Below are positions 1 through 7,055 of a DNA stretch of 10,314 nt, in pieces. How positions within the stretch are numbered: position 1 is the first letter of the stretch; every line of letters starts with the position of its first letter. The notes beneath the pieces were generated by a model that had not been told where the DNA came from, ran no database searches, and was given only the letters and a program-made list of their open reading frames with translations. Made by a program: the position numbers and the translations under genes. Location of the stretch: positions 1 through 10,314 of the forward strand of contig JAIRNQ010000313.1 of the NCBI GenBank assembly GCA_031257955.1, in the 5' to 3' direction. Source of the stretch: Deltaproteobacteria bacterium (lineage in GTDB: Bacteria > Desulfobacterota > Desulfarculia > Adiutricales > Adiutricaceae).

Positions 1-233
1 CCGTCGGGGGCGCCTTGGGGACCCCCGTCGAGAGCGGGATCGGGAAAATCGTCCAGGGGCAGCACGAAGACCTCGACCCGTAAGCCTTCGGGGCAAACCT
101 TTACCTCCAGGGCTTCTCCTTCGCTGGTCACCATAAGGTATAGACGGCTTTCCGGCGGTTTAACTCTGACGGTCACGCCACGTTCTTTGGCGGGAACCTT
201 GACGGAAACCCGGGGCAGATTGGAGTTGCTCAT
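1..233 (-). CDS. Unrecognised protein, N-terminal part only
   Basis: Seen: an open frame on the minus strand starts with ATG at 233-231, reads MSNSNLPRVSVKVPAKERG and continues for 77 codons without a stop to the window edge, so the C-terminus is missing. A weak purine-rich AAGG lies about ten bases upstream of the ATG, and no in-frame ATG was seen just upstream. The visible part is rich in Val, Lys, Glu and Pro, with alternating hydrophobic/polar stretches that suggest beta strands (for example VSVKV, VTVRV, LEVKV, VEVFVL). It then becomes Pro/Asp/Gly-rich. There is no signal peptide and no membrane segment. I do not recognise the family and infer no function. Codon use and high GC match the neighbouring genes, which supports it being real. 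It points the same way as pyk but is separated from it by 446 bases containing hairpins, so it probably has its own promoter. Confidence 0.6.
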   Translation of the reverse strand, partial: MSNSNLPRVSVKVPAKERGVTVRVKPPESRLYLMVTSEGEALEVKVCPEGLRVEVFVLPLDDFPDPALDGGPQGAPD

Positions 234-571
234 AGACAGAGACCTTGGCTGGAGTGTCGCGGGCTTGGCCGGAGGCTCACCCTTAAGCTCTTATCGGCTT
301 TCTGGGGGTTTTCTTGAAGTCGTGACGGCCCAATACCCCTTAAGAACCAAAAAGCCGCGATTTTAAGGACCTTATCCGTCCCCAAAAAATTGGCCCAGCT
401 TAGCCGGTTATACTACGTCAAGTGAACATTTGACTCAGTTTACAATTCAATCTGGAAGTTAGTTAAGTGTTTTAAATAGAATATAACCACAGCCGATCAT
501 AGTTAATAAAATTATTTAACCTTAGTTAGCCTTGTATATGGACAATAAAAATCGCCCTCATAAAAATATTA

Positions 572-608
572 TAGACTAACCTTACCGCCCATGGATAAGA
601 TTAGTCTA
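572..608 (-). terminator. Long hairpin downstream of pyk, possible terminator
   Basis: Seen: arms 572-586 and 594-608 form a 15-bp stem around a 7-base loop. In the minus-strand RNA two of the pairs are G-U (positions 580/600 and 585/595) and the other 13 are Watson-Crick. Read as DNA in the plus direction those two are mismatches, so the structure is better on the minus strand, the direction of pyk. The stem is AT-rich. In the minus direction a U-rich stretch (TTTTTA) begins only about eight bases after the stem, so this is not a textbook terminator. It may mark the 3' end of pyk mRNA. Confidence 0.4.
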
Positions 609-617
609 GTTTAGGTT

Positions 618-637
618 AGCTTTTGGCACCAAAAGCT
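618..637 (-). other. Perfect inverted repeat just after pyk
   Basis: AGCTTTTGG and CCAAAAGCT are separated by two bases, giving a stem of about eight pairs with a tetraloop. It lies 43 bases past the pyk stop codon (minus direction) and 10 bases before the larger hairpin. No T-run follows on either strand, so it is not a classical terminator by itself. It may act with the next hairpin as a 3'-end stabiliser or be a protein site. Confidence 0.4.
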
Positions 638-679
638 CTCGGTGGCCAGGGCCGGCTACCCGGGGCCCGCCGGCGCCGG

Positions 680-2116
680 TTAGCAGAAGTCGCCCACGTC
701 CAAGAGCTTAATGAGGTTGGTGGTGCCGCTGACCTGAAGCGGGAGGCCGCAGGTGAGAAAGACCACGTCGCCTTTCTTGGCCAGCTGGTTTTTTACCAAA
801 AACTCGCTGGCGTACTGCTCGATCTGGAGGATGGAGTCGCAGGCCGGGATGACGGCCGGGATGACGCCCCAGGAGAGGGTGAGCTGACGATAGGTGGTGT
901 TGCGGGAGGTCATACCGATAACCGTGACCGGCTGCCGGTTGTGGGAGACCAAGCGGGCCGTGGAGCCTCCGTGGGTCAGGGCCACAATGGCCTTGGCTTT
1001 CTGGTCGCGGGCCAGGATGGCCACGGCTTTGGTGATCGAGGCGCCCATGCGTTCCAGGCGATCGTCATGCTCTTCCTTTAGGAAATCCTCATAGTCGATA
1101 CTGGGCTCAACTTTTACGGCCACCCGATCCAGCATCTGGACGGACTCCACCGGGTATTGGCCGGAGGCCGTCTCGTCGGAAAGCATGACCGCGTCGGTCC
1201 CGTCCAGTATGGCGTTGGCCACGTCGGTTACCTCGGCCCTGGTCGGCCGGGGGCTAGACACCATGGAAGCTAACATTTGGGTGGCGGTGATAACCAGCTT
1301 GCCGCGACGGCGGGCGGTCTGAATAAGGCTTTTCTGGATCATGGGCACTTCTTCCAGGGCCATCTCCACGCCCAAATCGCCTCGGGCCACCATCAAACCG
1401 TCGGCCACGTCCAGTATCTGTTCCAGGCGAAGGAGGGCCTGGGGCTTTTCGATCTTGGCGATCAGGAGCGGGGGGCTACTGGAGCGGTTGATTAATTCCT
1501 TAATTGGTTTAAGGTCGTCCTCATGGCGCACGAAGCTCATAGCCACGAAATCCACCCCGGCGTCCAGCCCGCAGATAAGGTCGCTCTTGTCCTTGTCGGT
1601 AAAGGCTTTGATCCTTAGATGTGAGTCGGGGAGGTTAACGCCTTTATGGGCGCTGATGTCCCCGCCGGTCAGGACCTCGGCCCGCAAGGCGTCACCGTCG
1701 ACGCCCAAAATCTTAAGCTCCAATCGACCGTCGGCCAGAAGGATACGGCTGCCCTCGCTCACGTCTTCCAAGAGGTACGGGTAGTTGACGGTCAGCGTAT
1801 CTTTATCGCTGTCGTCGTTTCCGTAGATCAGGCGAATGCGCTGGCCGTTTTCCAGGCGTCGCTCGCTAATGGCCCCCAGCCTAATCTTGGGCCCGGAAAG
1901 ATCCTGGAGGATGCCCACTTCCCGGCCTTCTTCGGCGGCCAGTTTGCGGATCAGGGCTATGGCCGCCCGGTGGCTGTCGTGGTCGCCGTGGGAAAAGTTC
2001 AGCCTGGCCACGTTCAAACCGGCCTTGATCATGGCGCCCAATATTTCCGGCGAAGACGAAGACGGGCCGATGGTGGCCACGATTTTTGTTTTCCTGGTGC
2101 AATGCGAATCTATCAT
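680..2116 (-). CDS. pyk: Pyruvate kinase
   Basis: Catalyses the last step of glycolysis in the cytoplasm, phosphoenolpyruvate + ADP to pyruvate + ATP. The 478-residue product has the usual length (E. coli PykF is 470) and order: N-terminal RKTKIVATIGPSS, ARLNFSHG at 37-44, the DLSGPKIR entry into the B domain at 72-79, then the active-site block LLIAKIEK with Lys221 and Glu223. ARGDLGVE follows with Asp247, then TATQML with Thr279, and the C-terminal allosteric domain with THGGSTARLVS near 381-391. Lys221, Glu223, Asp247 and Thr279 match E. coli Lys220, Glu222, Asp246 and Thr278 with a constant shift of one. The frame is intact. The ATG at 2116 is supported by a GAGGG ribosome-binding site seven bases upstream and by the start position relative to the RKTKIVATIGP motif. 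It faces away from the OleA-like gene across a 426-base divergent gap, so it is probably a single-gene unit. Identification is secure; the isozyme type is not determined. Confidence 0.97.
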   Translation of the reverse strand: MIDSHCTRKTKIVATIGPSSSSPEILGAMIKAGLNVARLNFSHGDHDSHRAAIALIRKLAAEEGREVGILQDLSGPKIRLGAISERRLENGQRIRLIYGNDDSDKDTLTVNYPYLLEDVSEGSRILLADGRLELKILGVDGDALRAEVLTGGDISAHKGVNLPDSHLRIKAFTDKDKSDLICGLDAGVDFVAMSFVRHEDDLKPIKELINRSSSPPLLIAKIEKPQALLRLEQILDVADGLMVARGDLGVEMALEEVPMIQKSLIQTARRRGKLVITATQMLASMVSSPRPTRAEVTDVANAILDGTDAVMLSDETASGQYPVESVQMLDRVAVKVEPSIDYEDFLKEEHDDRLERMGASITKAVAILARDQKAKAIVALTHGGSTARLVSHNRQPVTVIGMTSRNTTYRQLTLSWGVIPAVIPACDSILQIEQYASEFLVKNQLAKKGDVVFLTCGLPLQVSGTTNLIKLLDVGDFC

Positions 2117-2201
2117 CGATAATCCCTCTATGGGCCCAGGGCCGCCGCCGGGCGCGGCTTAGGGCGTTGGTATGACATTGTTGGCGAGTGGGCTAGTTTA
2201 T

Positions 2202-2231
2202 AAAATACCCGCCCAGACAATAATAGCCCAA
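2202..2231 (-). promoter_or_regulatory. Candidate sigma70-type promoter of pyk
   Basis: On the minus strand TTGGGC (2231-2226) and TATTTT (2207-2202) are separated by 18 bases, within a locally AT-rich patch. That would give a leader of roughly 75-80 bases before the pyk ATG. Only three of six and four of six positions match consensus, so this is a guess based on spacing and composition. Confidence 0.3.
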
Positions 2232-2389
2232 AGCCTAAAATTTCTCCACCACGACCACATTTTTTGCCACACTCCCCTACGGGCCTCATGCGGTCGGCCC
2301 GACGATCGTCCCGGCCTGGCTTAACCGCGGCGCGGCCAAACCCTAAGCGCCATAAGCTGGGAACCGGCGCGTTTGGGGTTAAAATCATG

Positions 2390-2395
2390 TATAAT
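2390..2395 (+). promoter_or_regulatory. Consensus -10 box upstream of the OleA-like gene
   Basis: A perfect TATAAT sits about 150 bases upstream of the start at 2543, at the edge of an AT-rich patch (GGTTAAAATCATG just before). No convincing -35 hexamer exists at 16-18 bases. TG directly precedes the box, but without the one-base gap of a true extended -10. It is the only good -10 word in this gap on this strand. Confidence 0.3.
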
Positions 2396-2542
2396 GGGCC
2401 CGGCTGGGCGCTTCGCTCCCGCCCCTCTCCCACCCCTTTCCATCAGTTACGAGACTTAACGCTTATGACGCCACCATCGCCAATATCCGCCCGCCTGGGC
2501 CGGGAAGGCCAAGGCCCCGGCCTCGGCCGCCGAGCCTAAACC

Positions 2543-3571
2543 ATGCGCCGGGAACCGAGATTCACCAAGGCGGCCATAGTGGCCTGGGCCAGGGACGAAG
2601 GCATGGACAACCTGACCTCGTGCGCCCTGGAGGAGGCCCTAAGTCCGGTGGCCGATCGCCTGAGGCTACCTAAGGGGATATTGGCCTCCATGACCGGAAT
2701 CAACCGCCGGCAACTGTATCCCTCCGACTGGGCCCCCAGCCGGGCCTCGATCCGGGCCGCCGAAAAGCTCTTCGGCAAAGGATTGGACCGGACGCTCATC
2801 GACACGGTCTTTTCCACTTCCGTGGGGCGGGATTTTTTGGAACCCTCCATGGCCTCGGCCATCCAAGCGGCCCTGGGCCTGGGCCCCGAAGTTAAAAGCC
2901 TGGATCTGGGAAGCGCCTGCCTGGGCTTCGTCGACGGGCTGGAACTGGCCGCCCTTAAAATTGAGGCCGACCTTTCCGAATACGTTCTGGTGGTGGCCGG
3001 CGAAAACAGTCGGCCCCTCCTCGAGAACACCATCACCCGCCTCATGGAACCCGAGGTGACGGTCAAGGATTTTTTCGATAACTTCGCCTCGCTGACTTTG
3101 GGCAGCGGCGGAGCGGCCATGGTCGTGGGCCCGGCCGCCAGGCACCCTTCGGCCCCGCGCCTAATCTCTTCGGTCAGCCGCACCGACCCCTCCGGAAACA
3201 ACCTCTGCCGAGGCGATTTCACTTCCATGACCACCGACTCGACCGGGCTCCTGGAAGCCGGCGTGGCCTTGGCCAAAGACACCTTTGATAAAGGCAGCAA
3301 CCTCTTTGGCTGGACCCCCGGCTCCTTCGATCTAATCGTCTGCCATCAGGTCAGCGAGGCCAACACCAAACGCTTCGGCCAGGCCCTGGGCCTGGATCCC
3401 GCCGCCATAATCGAGACCTACCCCGATTTCGGCAACATGGGCCCGGTGGCCATCCCCTTTACTTTCGATCTGGCCTGGGAAAAGGGCCTCATCCATAAGG
3501 GCCAACGCCTGGGCCTAATGGGCATAGGTTCGGGCCTGTGTTGTTCGATGATGGAAGTGAACATCCCCTAA
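2543..3571 (+). CDS. oleA: OleA-like acyl-CoA condensing enzyme (thiolase superfamily)
   Basis: OleA carries out a non-decarboxylative Claisen condensation of two long-chain acyl-CoAs to a beta-keto acid, the first step to long-chain ketones or olefins. The 342-residue product resembles Xanthomonas OleA, as I recall it, along its whole length: TSVGRDFLEPSMAS, ACLGFVDGLELAA, LTLGSGGAAMV, NNLCRGD, HQVS, GNMGP and GIGSGLCCSM. The catalytic residues fall at Glu100, Cys126, His268 and Asn298. Their spacings (26, 142, 30) equal those of Xanthomonas Glu117, Cys143, His285 and Asn315. The Glu, which acts across the dimer, separates OleA from ordinary FabH. ATG 2543 is the first start after an in-frame stop, and the N-terminus aligns with OleA, but no clear ribosome-binding site precedes it. 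No oleB, oleC or oleD lies in the window. lnt starts 88 bases downstream, so co-transcription is possible. Automatic pipelines may label it 3-oxoacyl-ACP synthase III. Family is fairly sure; the substrate is unknown. Confidence 0.85.
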   Translation: MRREPRFTKAAIVAWARDEGMDNLTSCALEEALSPVADRLRLPKGILASMTGINRRQLYPSDWAPSRASIRAAEKLFGKGLDRTLIDTVFSTSVGRDFLEPSMASAIQAALGLGPEVKSLDLGSACLGFVDGLELAALKIEADLSEYVLVVAGENSRPLLENTITRLMEPEVTVKDFFDNFASLTLGSGGAAMVVGPAARHPSAPRLISSVSRTDPSGNNLCRGDFTSMTTDSTGLLEAGVALAKDTFDKGSNLFGWTPGSFDLIVCHQVSEANTKRFGQALGLDPAAIIETYPDFGNMGPVAIPFTFDLAWEKGLIHKGQRLGLMGIGSGLCCSMMEVNIP

Positions 3572-3659
3572 CCCCCCATCGGTTAAGGGCTGACCGTCCA
3601 GGGGCGCCCAGTCCCAAGGTTTTTCGCCGCCGCCCAGCCCAGATCGAGTCAGGACGCCC

Positions 3660-5540
3660 ATGACCCTTCTTCTCCCCACCCAAAGCCAGCCCGAACCTTC
3701 CGAGGTCTCGGCCAACGACGCCGAGCCCGGCGGCGCCAGCCCGACTAGCGCCGCCAGCCCCAAGGCCGCCTTGCCCAAGCCGGTGGCCCTGGTCCCTGGC
3801 CTAGCCCTGTCGATCGCCGGGGGATTAGCCCAAACGCTGGCCTGGCCCAGGTTCGGACTCTGGCCCCTAACCTTCCTCTGTCTCATCCCCCTCTGGCGGG
3901 CCATATTTGGCCAAACCTTCAGCCGGGCCTTTCTGTTCGGCTGGGTCTACGGCCTGGCCTTGGGCCTTTCGGGTTTTTATTGGCTGGCCGAGGTCATGGC
4001 CGGTTACGGGGGCTTGGGAACCCCCGGCGGTATTGTCGTTTTGCTAATCCTGGCCGCGTTTTTGGCCCTACACCAAGGTCTCTGGGCTGGCCTTATGGCC
4101 CCTTACTCCATCAAGGAGGCACCCCTGGACGGGCGCGTCCTGGGAGTTCCTTTGCTGGGGGCCTTTCTGTGGGCCGGCTTTGATTATTTAAAAAACTTCA
4201 TCTTCACTGGGTTCAACTGGACGCCCCTGGCCGGCGGTCTCTCGGACAACTTGGCCTTCATCGGGGCGGCGGATCTAATCGGCATTTACGGCCTCGGCCT
4301 TCCGGTAGCCCTGGTCTCGCTTCTCTTGGCCCAATTAATCGCCTTTCGGGCTTGGCCCAAGCGGGCCCTGGCCTCGACCGTCTCGGCCATCCTAATAGCC
4401 GCCGTCCTTTATGGCTATGGCGCTTACCGTTTGGGCTTCTACCCGGATCCAGTCGCCCCAGATCAGTCTCAAGCTCAGGCACAAGACCAGGCTCAAGCTC
4501 AGGCGCAAGGTCAGGCTCAAGACCAGACTCAAGCTCAGGCGCAAGGTCAGGCGCCTGTTCCGGATCCCCATCCGGTCCACAATGGCCAGGGCCCTGGCCT
4601 GACCAAAACCGTGGCCATTTTGCAAGCCTCGGTCCCGCAGGACCAGAAGTGGGACGCGAGATTTCGAGACGATATACTGGAACGTTTTCAGTTTTTACTT
4701 AAAAGTGCCGAACTAAACCGACCCTGGCTGATCGTCTGGCCGGAAACGGCCGTCCCTTTTATTTACGGTTTGGATCCGGTGGAGACGCGCTGGATGGACG
4801 AGACCTTGGGCCGGCACAAATCGGCCATGCTGGTTGGCCTGGCCGCCGGGGACTATACCGAGGAAGGGGTCCTTAAGCTTCACAACCGGGCCTGGCTGGT
4901 CTCCGACAGTCAGGTCATGGGCTCTTACGATAAATCGCACCTAGTGCCCTTCGGCGAATACGTGCCCCTCTCCGACGTTTTGCCCTTTCTCCAGTGGCCC
5001 TTCCTTCAGGGCGTGCTTGGCGCGGCCGGTACCTACAGCCCGGGCATCAAAAAACCGCCCATGGTCCTGGACGGCCTAAAACTGGGCCAACTAATTTGCT
5101 TCGAGTCACTGTTTCCTTACATGGTCCGGGAAAGGGCCAAGGACGGGGCCAATCTTTTGGTCGTGACCACCAACGACGCTTGGTTCGGCCTGACCATGGC
5201 CCCGGACCAACACCTGGCCCATTCGGTCATGAGGGCCACCGAAGCCCGCCTCCCGCTGGTCCGGGCGGCCAACAACGGCATCTCGGCCATAATCGCCCCC
5301 TCGGGCCGGGTTCTCCACCGATCGGTCCAAAACGACATCCGCGCCCTGGTCTGGCCGGTAACCGTGCCCCAAGACCCACCCCAAACCGCCTTCACCCGAG
5401 GCGGCCATTTCCTCTCCCCCCTCATGGGCTTGGCCACGGCCCTCTTTTGCCTCATTAAACTCTGGCGGGCCAAATTCCCCTCCCTGCCCGACGGGCCGGC
5501 GGAACGGAAAATAAAGAAGCGGTTCGACTCTGGGTTGTGA
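3660..5540 (+). CDS. lnt: Apolipoprotein N-acyltransferase
   Basis: Lnt transfers an acyl chain from a phospholipid to the N-terminal cysteine of apolipoproteins in the inner membrane, the last step of lipoprotein maturation. The 626-residue protein starts with about 40 Pro/Ala/Ser-rich residues. Hydrophobic segments follow (about 43-62, 66-84, 88-108, 122-143, 160-183, 198-230, 238-256), then a periplasmic nitrilase-type domain (about 315-575) and a last membrane segment (585-602). The triad is visible: Glu362 in WPETAVPF, Lys425 in YDKSHLVPFGEYVP and Cys480 in LICFES. The supporting Glu433 and Glu482 match E. coli Glu343 and Glu389. It is longer than E. coli Lnt (512) because of the N-terminal extension and a Gln/Ala repeat (268-299) between the last N-terminal membrane segment and the catalytic domain. 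ATG 3660 has a weak AGGA about eight bases upstream; a later start (for example GTG near residue 42) would remove the extension. Identification is secure. Confidence 0.95.
   Translation: MTLLLPTQSQPEPSEVSANDAEPGGASPTSAASPKAALPKPVALVPGLALSIAGGLAQTLAWPRFGLWPLTFLCLIPLWRAIFGQTFSRAFLFGWVYGLALGLSGFYWLAEVMAGYGGLGTPGGIVVLLILAAFLALHQGLWAGLMAPYSIKEAPLDGRVLGVPLLGAFLWAGFDYLKNFIFTGFNWTPLAGGLSDNLAFIGAADLIGIYGLGLPVALVSLLLAQLIAFRAWPKRALASTVSAILIAAVLYGYGAYRLGFYPDPVAPDQSQAQAQDQAQAQAQGQAQDQTQAQAQGQAPVPDPHPVHNGQGPGLTKTVAILQASVPQDQKWDARFRDDILERFQFLLKSAELNRPWLIVWPETAVPFIYGLDPVETRWMDETLGRHKSAMLVGLAAGDYTEEGVLKLHNRAWLVSDSQVMGSYDKSHLVPFGEYVPLSDVLPFLQWPFLQGVLGAAGTYSPGIKKPPMVLDGLKLGQLICFESLFPYMVRERAKDGANLLVVTTNDAWFGLTMAPDQHLAHSVMRATEARLPLVRAANNGISAIIAPSGRVLHRSVQNDIRALVWPVTVPQDPPQTAFTRGGHFLSPLMGLATALFCLIKLWRAKFPSLPDGPAERKIKKRFDSGL
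4461..4556 (+). repeat. In-frame Gln/Ala minisatellite inside lnt
   Basis: Thirty-two codons (residues 268-299) are built from a CAR-GCN two-codon motif. Two 36-bp copies lie back to back (4485-4520 and 4521-4556, each beginning GACCAG), preceded by a 24-bp partial copy. The encoded 12-residue unit is DQAQAQAQGQAQ, varied to DQTQAQAQGQAP. An 8-bp direct repeat CCGGATCC flanks the block at 4443-4450 and 4560-4567. The copies are 117 bases (39 codons) apart, so gain or loss of the block would keep the frame. It lies in a surface linker just before the catalytic domain. Confidence 0.9.
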
Positions 5541-5558
5541 CCCAGACCCACCGAACCG
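5520..5558 (+). other. Nested stem-loop over the lnt stop codon
   Basis: An outer 7-bp stem (CGGTTCG 5520-5526 with CGAACCG 5552-5558) encloses an inner 7-bp stem (TCTGGGT 5529-5535 with ACCCAGA 5540-5546) and a TGTG loop. The TGA stop lies at the loop and inner stem. No U-run follows, so it is not a standard intrinsic terminator. It could stabilise the mRNA 3' end. Confidence 0.45.
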
Positions 5559-5604
5559 GCTGGGCGAAAAATAACAAAACCTTCGACTTTGGAATATAAG
5601 CAAG

Positions 5605-5623
5605 CCCCGCCGGGCCAGCGGGG
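5605..5623 (+). other. GC hairpin followed by an A-run after lnt
   Basis: CCCCGC (5605-5610) and GCGGGG (5618-5623) pair around a 7-base loop, followed by seven A. In the plus direction an A-run follows; in the minus direction the corresponding U-run precedes the stem. It is therefore not an intrinsic terminator for either strand. It is the last GC-rich word before the AT-rich gap begins. Confidence 0.35.
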
Positions 5624-5877
5624 AAAAAAATCTAATGTTTGGTATTGGATTATAAAACCGTACCTAACGTCAGCTTTTGGGTTTTGATTAGTTGGATATT
5701 TTAACTGAACGCTGACTAGTATCAACTATTGTTTAATAATTTAGATAATTGCTGGGTTATATTCAAATATTATTGATTAATTTTCAACTAATACTGGCTT
5801 ATAGACATTTTACTCAGACTAAGTTTATGAAGGCCTGGCTTATCACTAATATGCTAGACAATTTTGGACAAGGGTGG

Positions 5878-6217
5878 CTTTTAATCATTTATTAATTAGC
5901 AAATTTAAGACTAGAGCATCTTATATCCTCTTATTAATTGGCAAATTTATGATTGGGAAAGCTTATATCCACTTATTAATTGGCTAATTTAAGACTGGGG
6001 AAACTTATATCCACTTATTAATTGGTTAATTTTAGATGAAAGCTAGTTTGTTTCTACTTATTAATAGGTTAATTTAAGATTGGTTCTGGCTCATATCCAT
6101 TTATTAATGGGCTAATTATGGACTGGCGCTGCCTTATGTCTACTTATTAATTGGCTAATTTTGAAAAGCGCTGGCTTGTATCCATATATTGTTTGGCCAT
6201 TTTTAATTGGCTAGTGG
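5878..6217. repeat. Tandem array of about eight imperfect 42-44 bp units
   Basis: Unit starts are 5878, 5920, 5962, 6004, 6046, 6090, 6133 and 6175, giving lengths 42, 42, 42, 42, 44, 43, 42 and 43. Most begin CTTATATCCACTTATTAATT or a close variant, continue GGCTAATTT, and end in a variable 10-13 bp G-rich tail. The core CTTATTAATTGGCTAATTTAAG contains a dyad: CTTA with TAAG outside, AATT with AATT inside, four bases between. The units at 5920, 5962 and 6004 are closest to one another. Weaker copies with the same TGG-CTTAT junction begin near 5756, 5798 and 5839, perhaps also 5712, and a stub follows at 6218. All frames contain stops, so the array is non-coding. Confidence 0.9.
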
Positions 6218-6329
6218 CTTGTATCCGGTCTTGGATATCGAGGTTGTGGAAAACTGGCCAATGATTCCCGGCAAATAAAATTTAGTCGAAATTTGGCGAT
6301 TTTTTTGCCTGGACCAAAAAAATAGTGGT

Positions 6330-6510
6330 TAGGCCCCGATATGATCGGTTTTGAGCCCTCGGAGCGAATGGGCGCGGGGACGGTCACGGACAGCGACCGC
6401 TGAGTTGGAAAGAGCCTGATAAGGCCCTGGAAGGGGTTTGGGAAGCGGCTGGGAAGGACGTCGGACGCGGAAGGGTCTGGTCGATCGGCGGGGTGATTTT
6501 TCCGGCGAGG
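6330..6510 (+). other. GC-rich, purine-skewed island of unknown role
   Basis: About 180 bases of GC-rich sequence are embedded in AT-rich DNA. On the plus strand it is rich in GGAAG/GGGAAG words (for example around 6425-6475). Local inverted repeats are CCGAT-ATG-ATCGG (6336-6348) and CGGTC/GACCG (6381-6399). A 20-codon frame (ATG 6341, stop ending 6403) and a minus-strand open stretch of 105 codons without ATG (6211-6528) cross it; neither is convincing. It could be a structured RNA, a decayed gene end or just compositional variation. Confidence 0.35.
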
Positions 6511-7027
6511 AGAATTAAAATTCTTGCGTTAGCCCCTTTTTGCTGGTATCATTGTTCAAAGTCAATGGCCGCCACGGGTAATTTTATTTCTCGCTGGCTA
6601 GGATTTTGGCTAACCAAATTCTAAAAAATCATTGGCTATGGTTATTTTTGAAGCCGATTAACGCCTAAAGACATGCTTGGCCCCAGAGGGCTAAGGGCAC
6701 TCGAATTATATTTCGCGGCCTGAAGAATCACTTTATTTTTAGGCGGATATGTGTTAAATTGTTTTGAAGTTCTCTCGACGACCGTTGGGGCGAACAAACG
6801 TTTACTTTTGTTCTAACGTAACCCGACTCCTACGCCGACCGTTGGCCAGGATCTAGGGTTTAATAACCAACCGATAAGGGTCCATTGGGCAAATGCGATC
6901 CTTGGAATTGAAAATCCAAACCCGGTATAGCGTTTTAAGCGCGACAATTTAGGACGCATAAAAATGAGAAAAGGTTAAATTAAATTTGGCCTAGGGTAAA
7001 CCAGATGAGGTTTAACTTTTATTTTTA

Positions 7028-7055
7028 TTGTTTTTTAAATATTAGCGTTTAAAAT
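7028..7055 (+). promoter_or_regulatory. Candidate promoter of the OmpA-family gene, with UP-like tract
   Basis: TTGTTT (7028-7033) and TAAAAT (7050-7055) are 16 bases apart. The T-rich tract just upstream (about 7012-7027) resembles an UP element, which would suit a strongly expressed outer-membrane protein gene. The leader would be about 115-120 bases. It carries a GC-rich palindrome at 7141-7156 (core GGCCGCGGCC), ending 24 bases before the ATG, that could fold into a short 5' hairpin. Confidence 0.45.

Larger units (their letters stand above)
234..679. other. Intergenic region, AT-rich in its centre
   Basis: This 446-base gap lies between pyk and the gene at the left edge, both on the minus strand. 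The half nearest the left gene is mixed in composition. About 400-620 is strongly AT-rich, with many TTAA/TTAG-type words and stops in all frames. Two hairpins close to the pyk end are listed separately. The leader and promoter of the left gene should lie here, but I found no -35/-10 pair with good spacing. No tRNA, rRNA or small gene was recognised. Confidence 0.6.
2117..2542. other. Divergent intergenic region between pyk and the OleA-like gene
   Basis: This 426-base spacer separates genes transcribed away from each other and should hold promoters for both. Candidate sites are listed separately. A 91-codon open frame crosses it (2264-2539, plus) and stops three bases before the next start codon. 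Its Arg/Pro/Ser-rich, low-complexity translation looks like chance reading of GC-rich DNA, so I do not call it. No RNA gene was recognised. Confidence 0.6.

Noticed and set aside
2264..2539. 91-codon open frame upstream of the OleA-like gene
   Set aside because: Arg/Pro/Ser-rich chance translation of GC-rich DNA, with no ribosome-binding site or family resemblance; the candidate -10 box lies inside it.
2543..3571. Calling the gene fabH (fatty-acid initiation)
   Set aside because: The LEPS motif with Glu100 and the GIGSGLCCSM ending follow OleA along the whole length; FabH lacks the cross-dimer Glu.
3515..3904. 129-codon minus-strand frame over the OleA/lnt junction
   Set aside because: It overlaps two well-supported genes on the other strand and has a low-complexity Gly/Ala/Arg translation.
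5605..5623. Intrinsic terminator of lnt
   Set aside because: The stem is followed by A, not U, in the direction of lnt, and the U-run precedes it on the other strand.
5878..6217. CRISPR array
   Set aside because: The whole 42-bp unit is imperfectly repeated, the variable tail is only 10-13 bp, and units drift in sequence. There are no exact repeats with unique spacers of normal size and no cas genes.
6211..6528. 105-codon open stretch on the minus strand
   Set aside because: No ATG start, runs from the GC island into the tandem array, and its composition changes midway. Recorded only as a possible relic.
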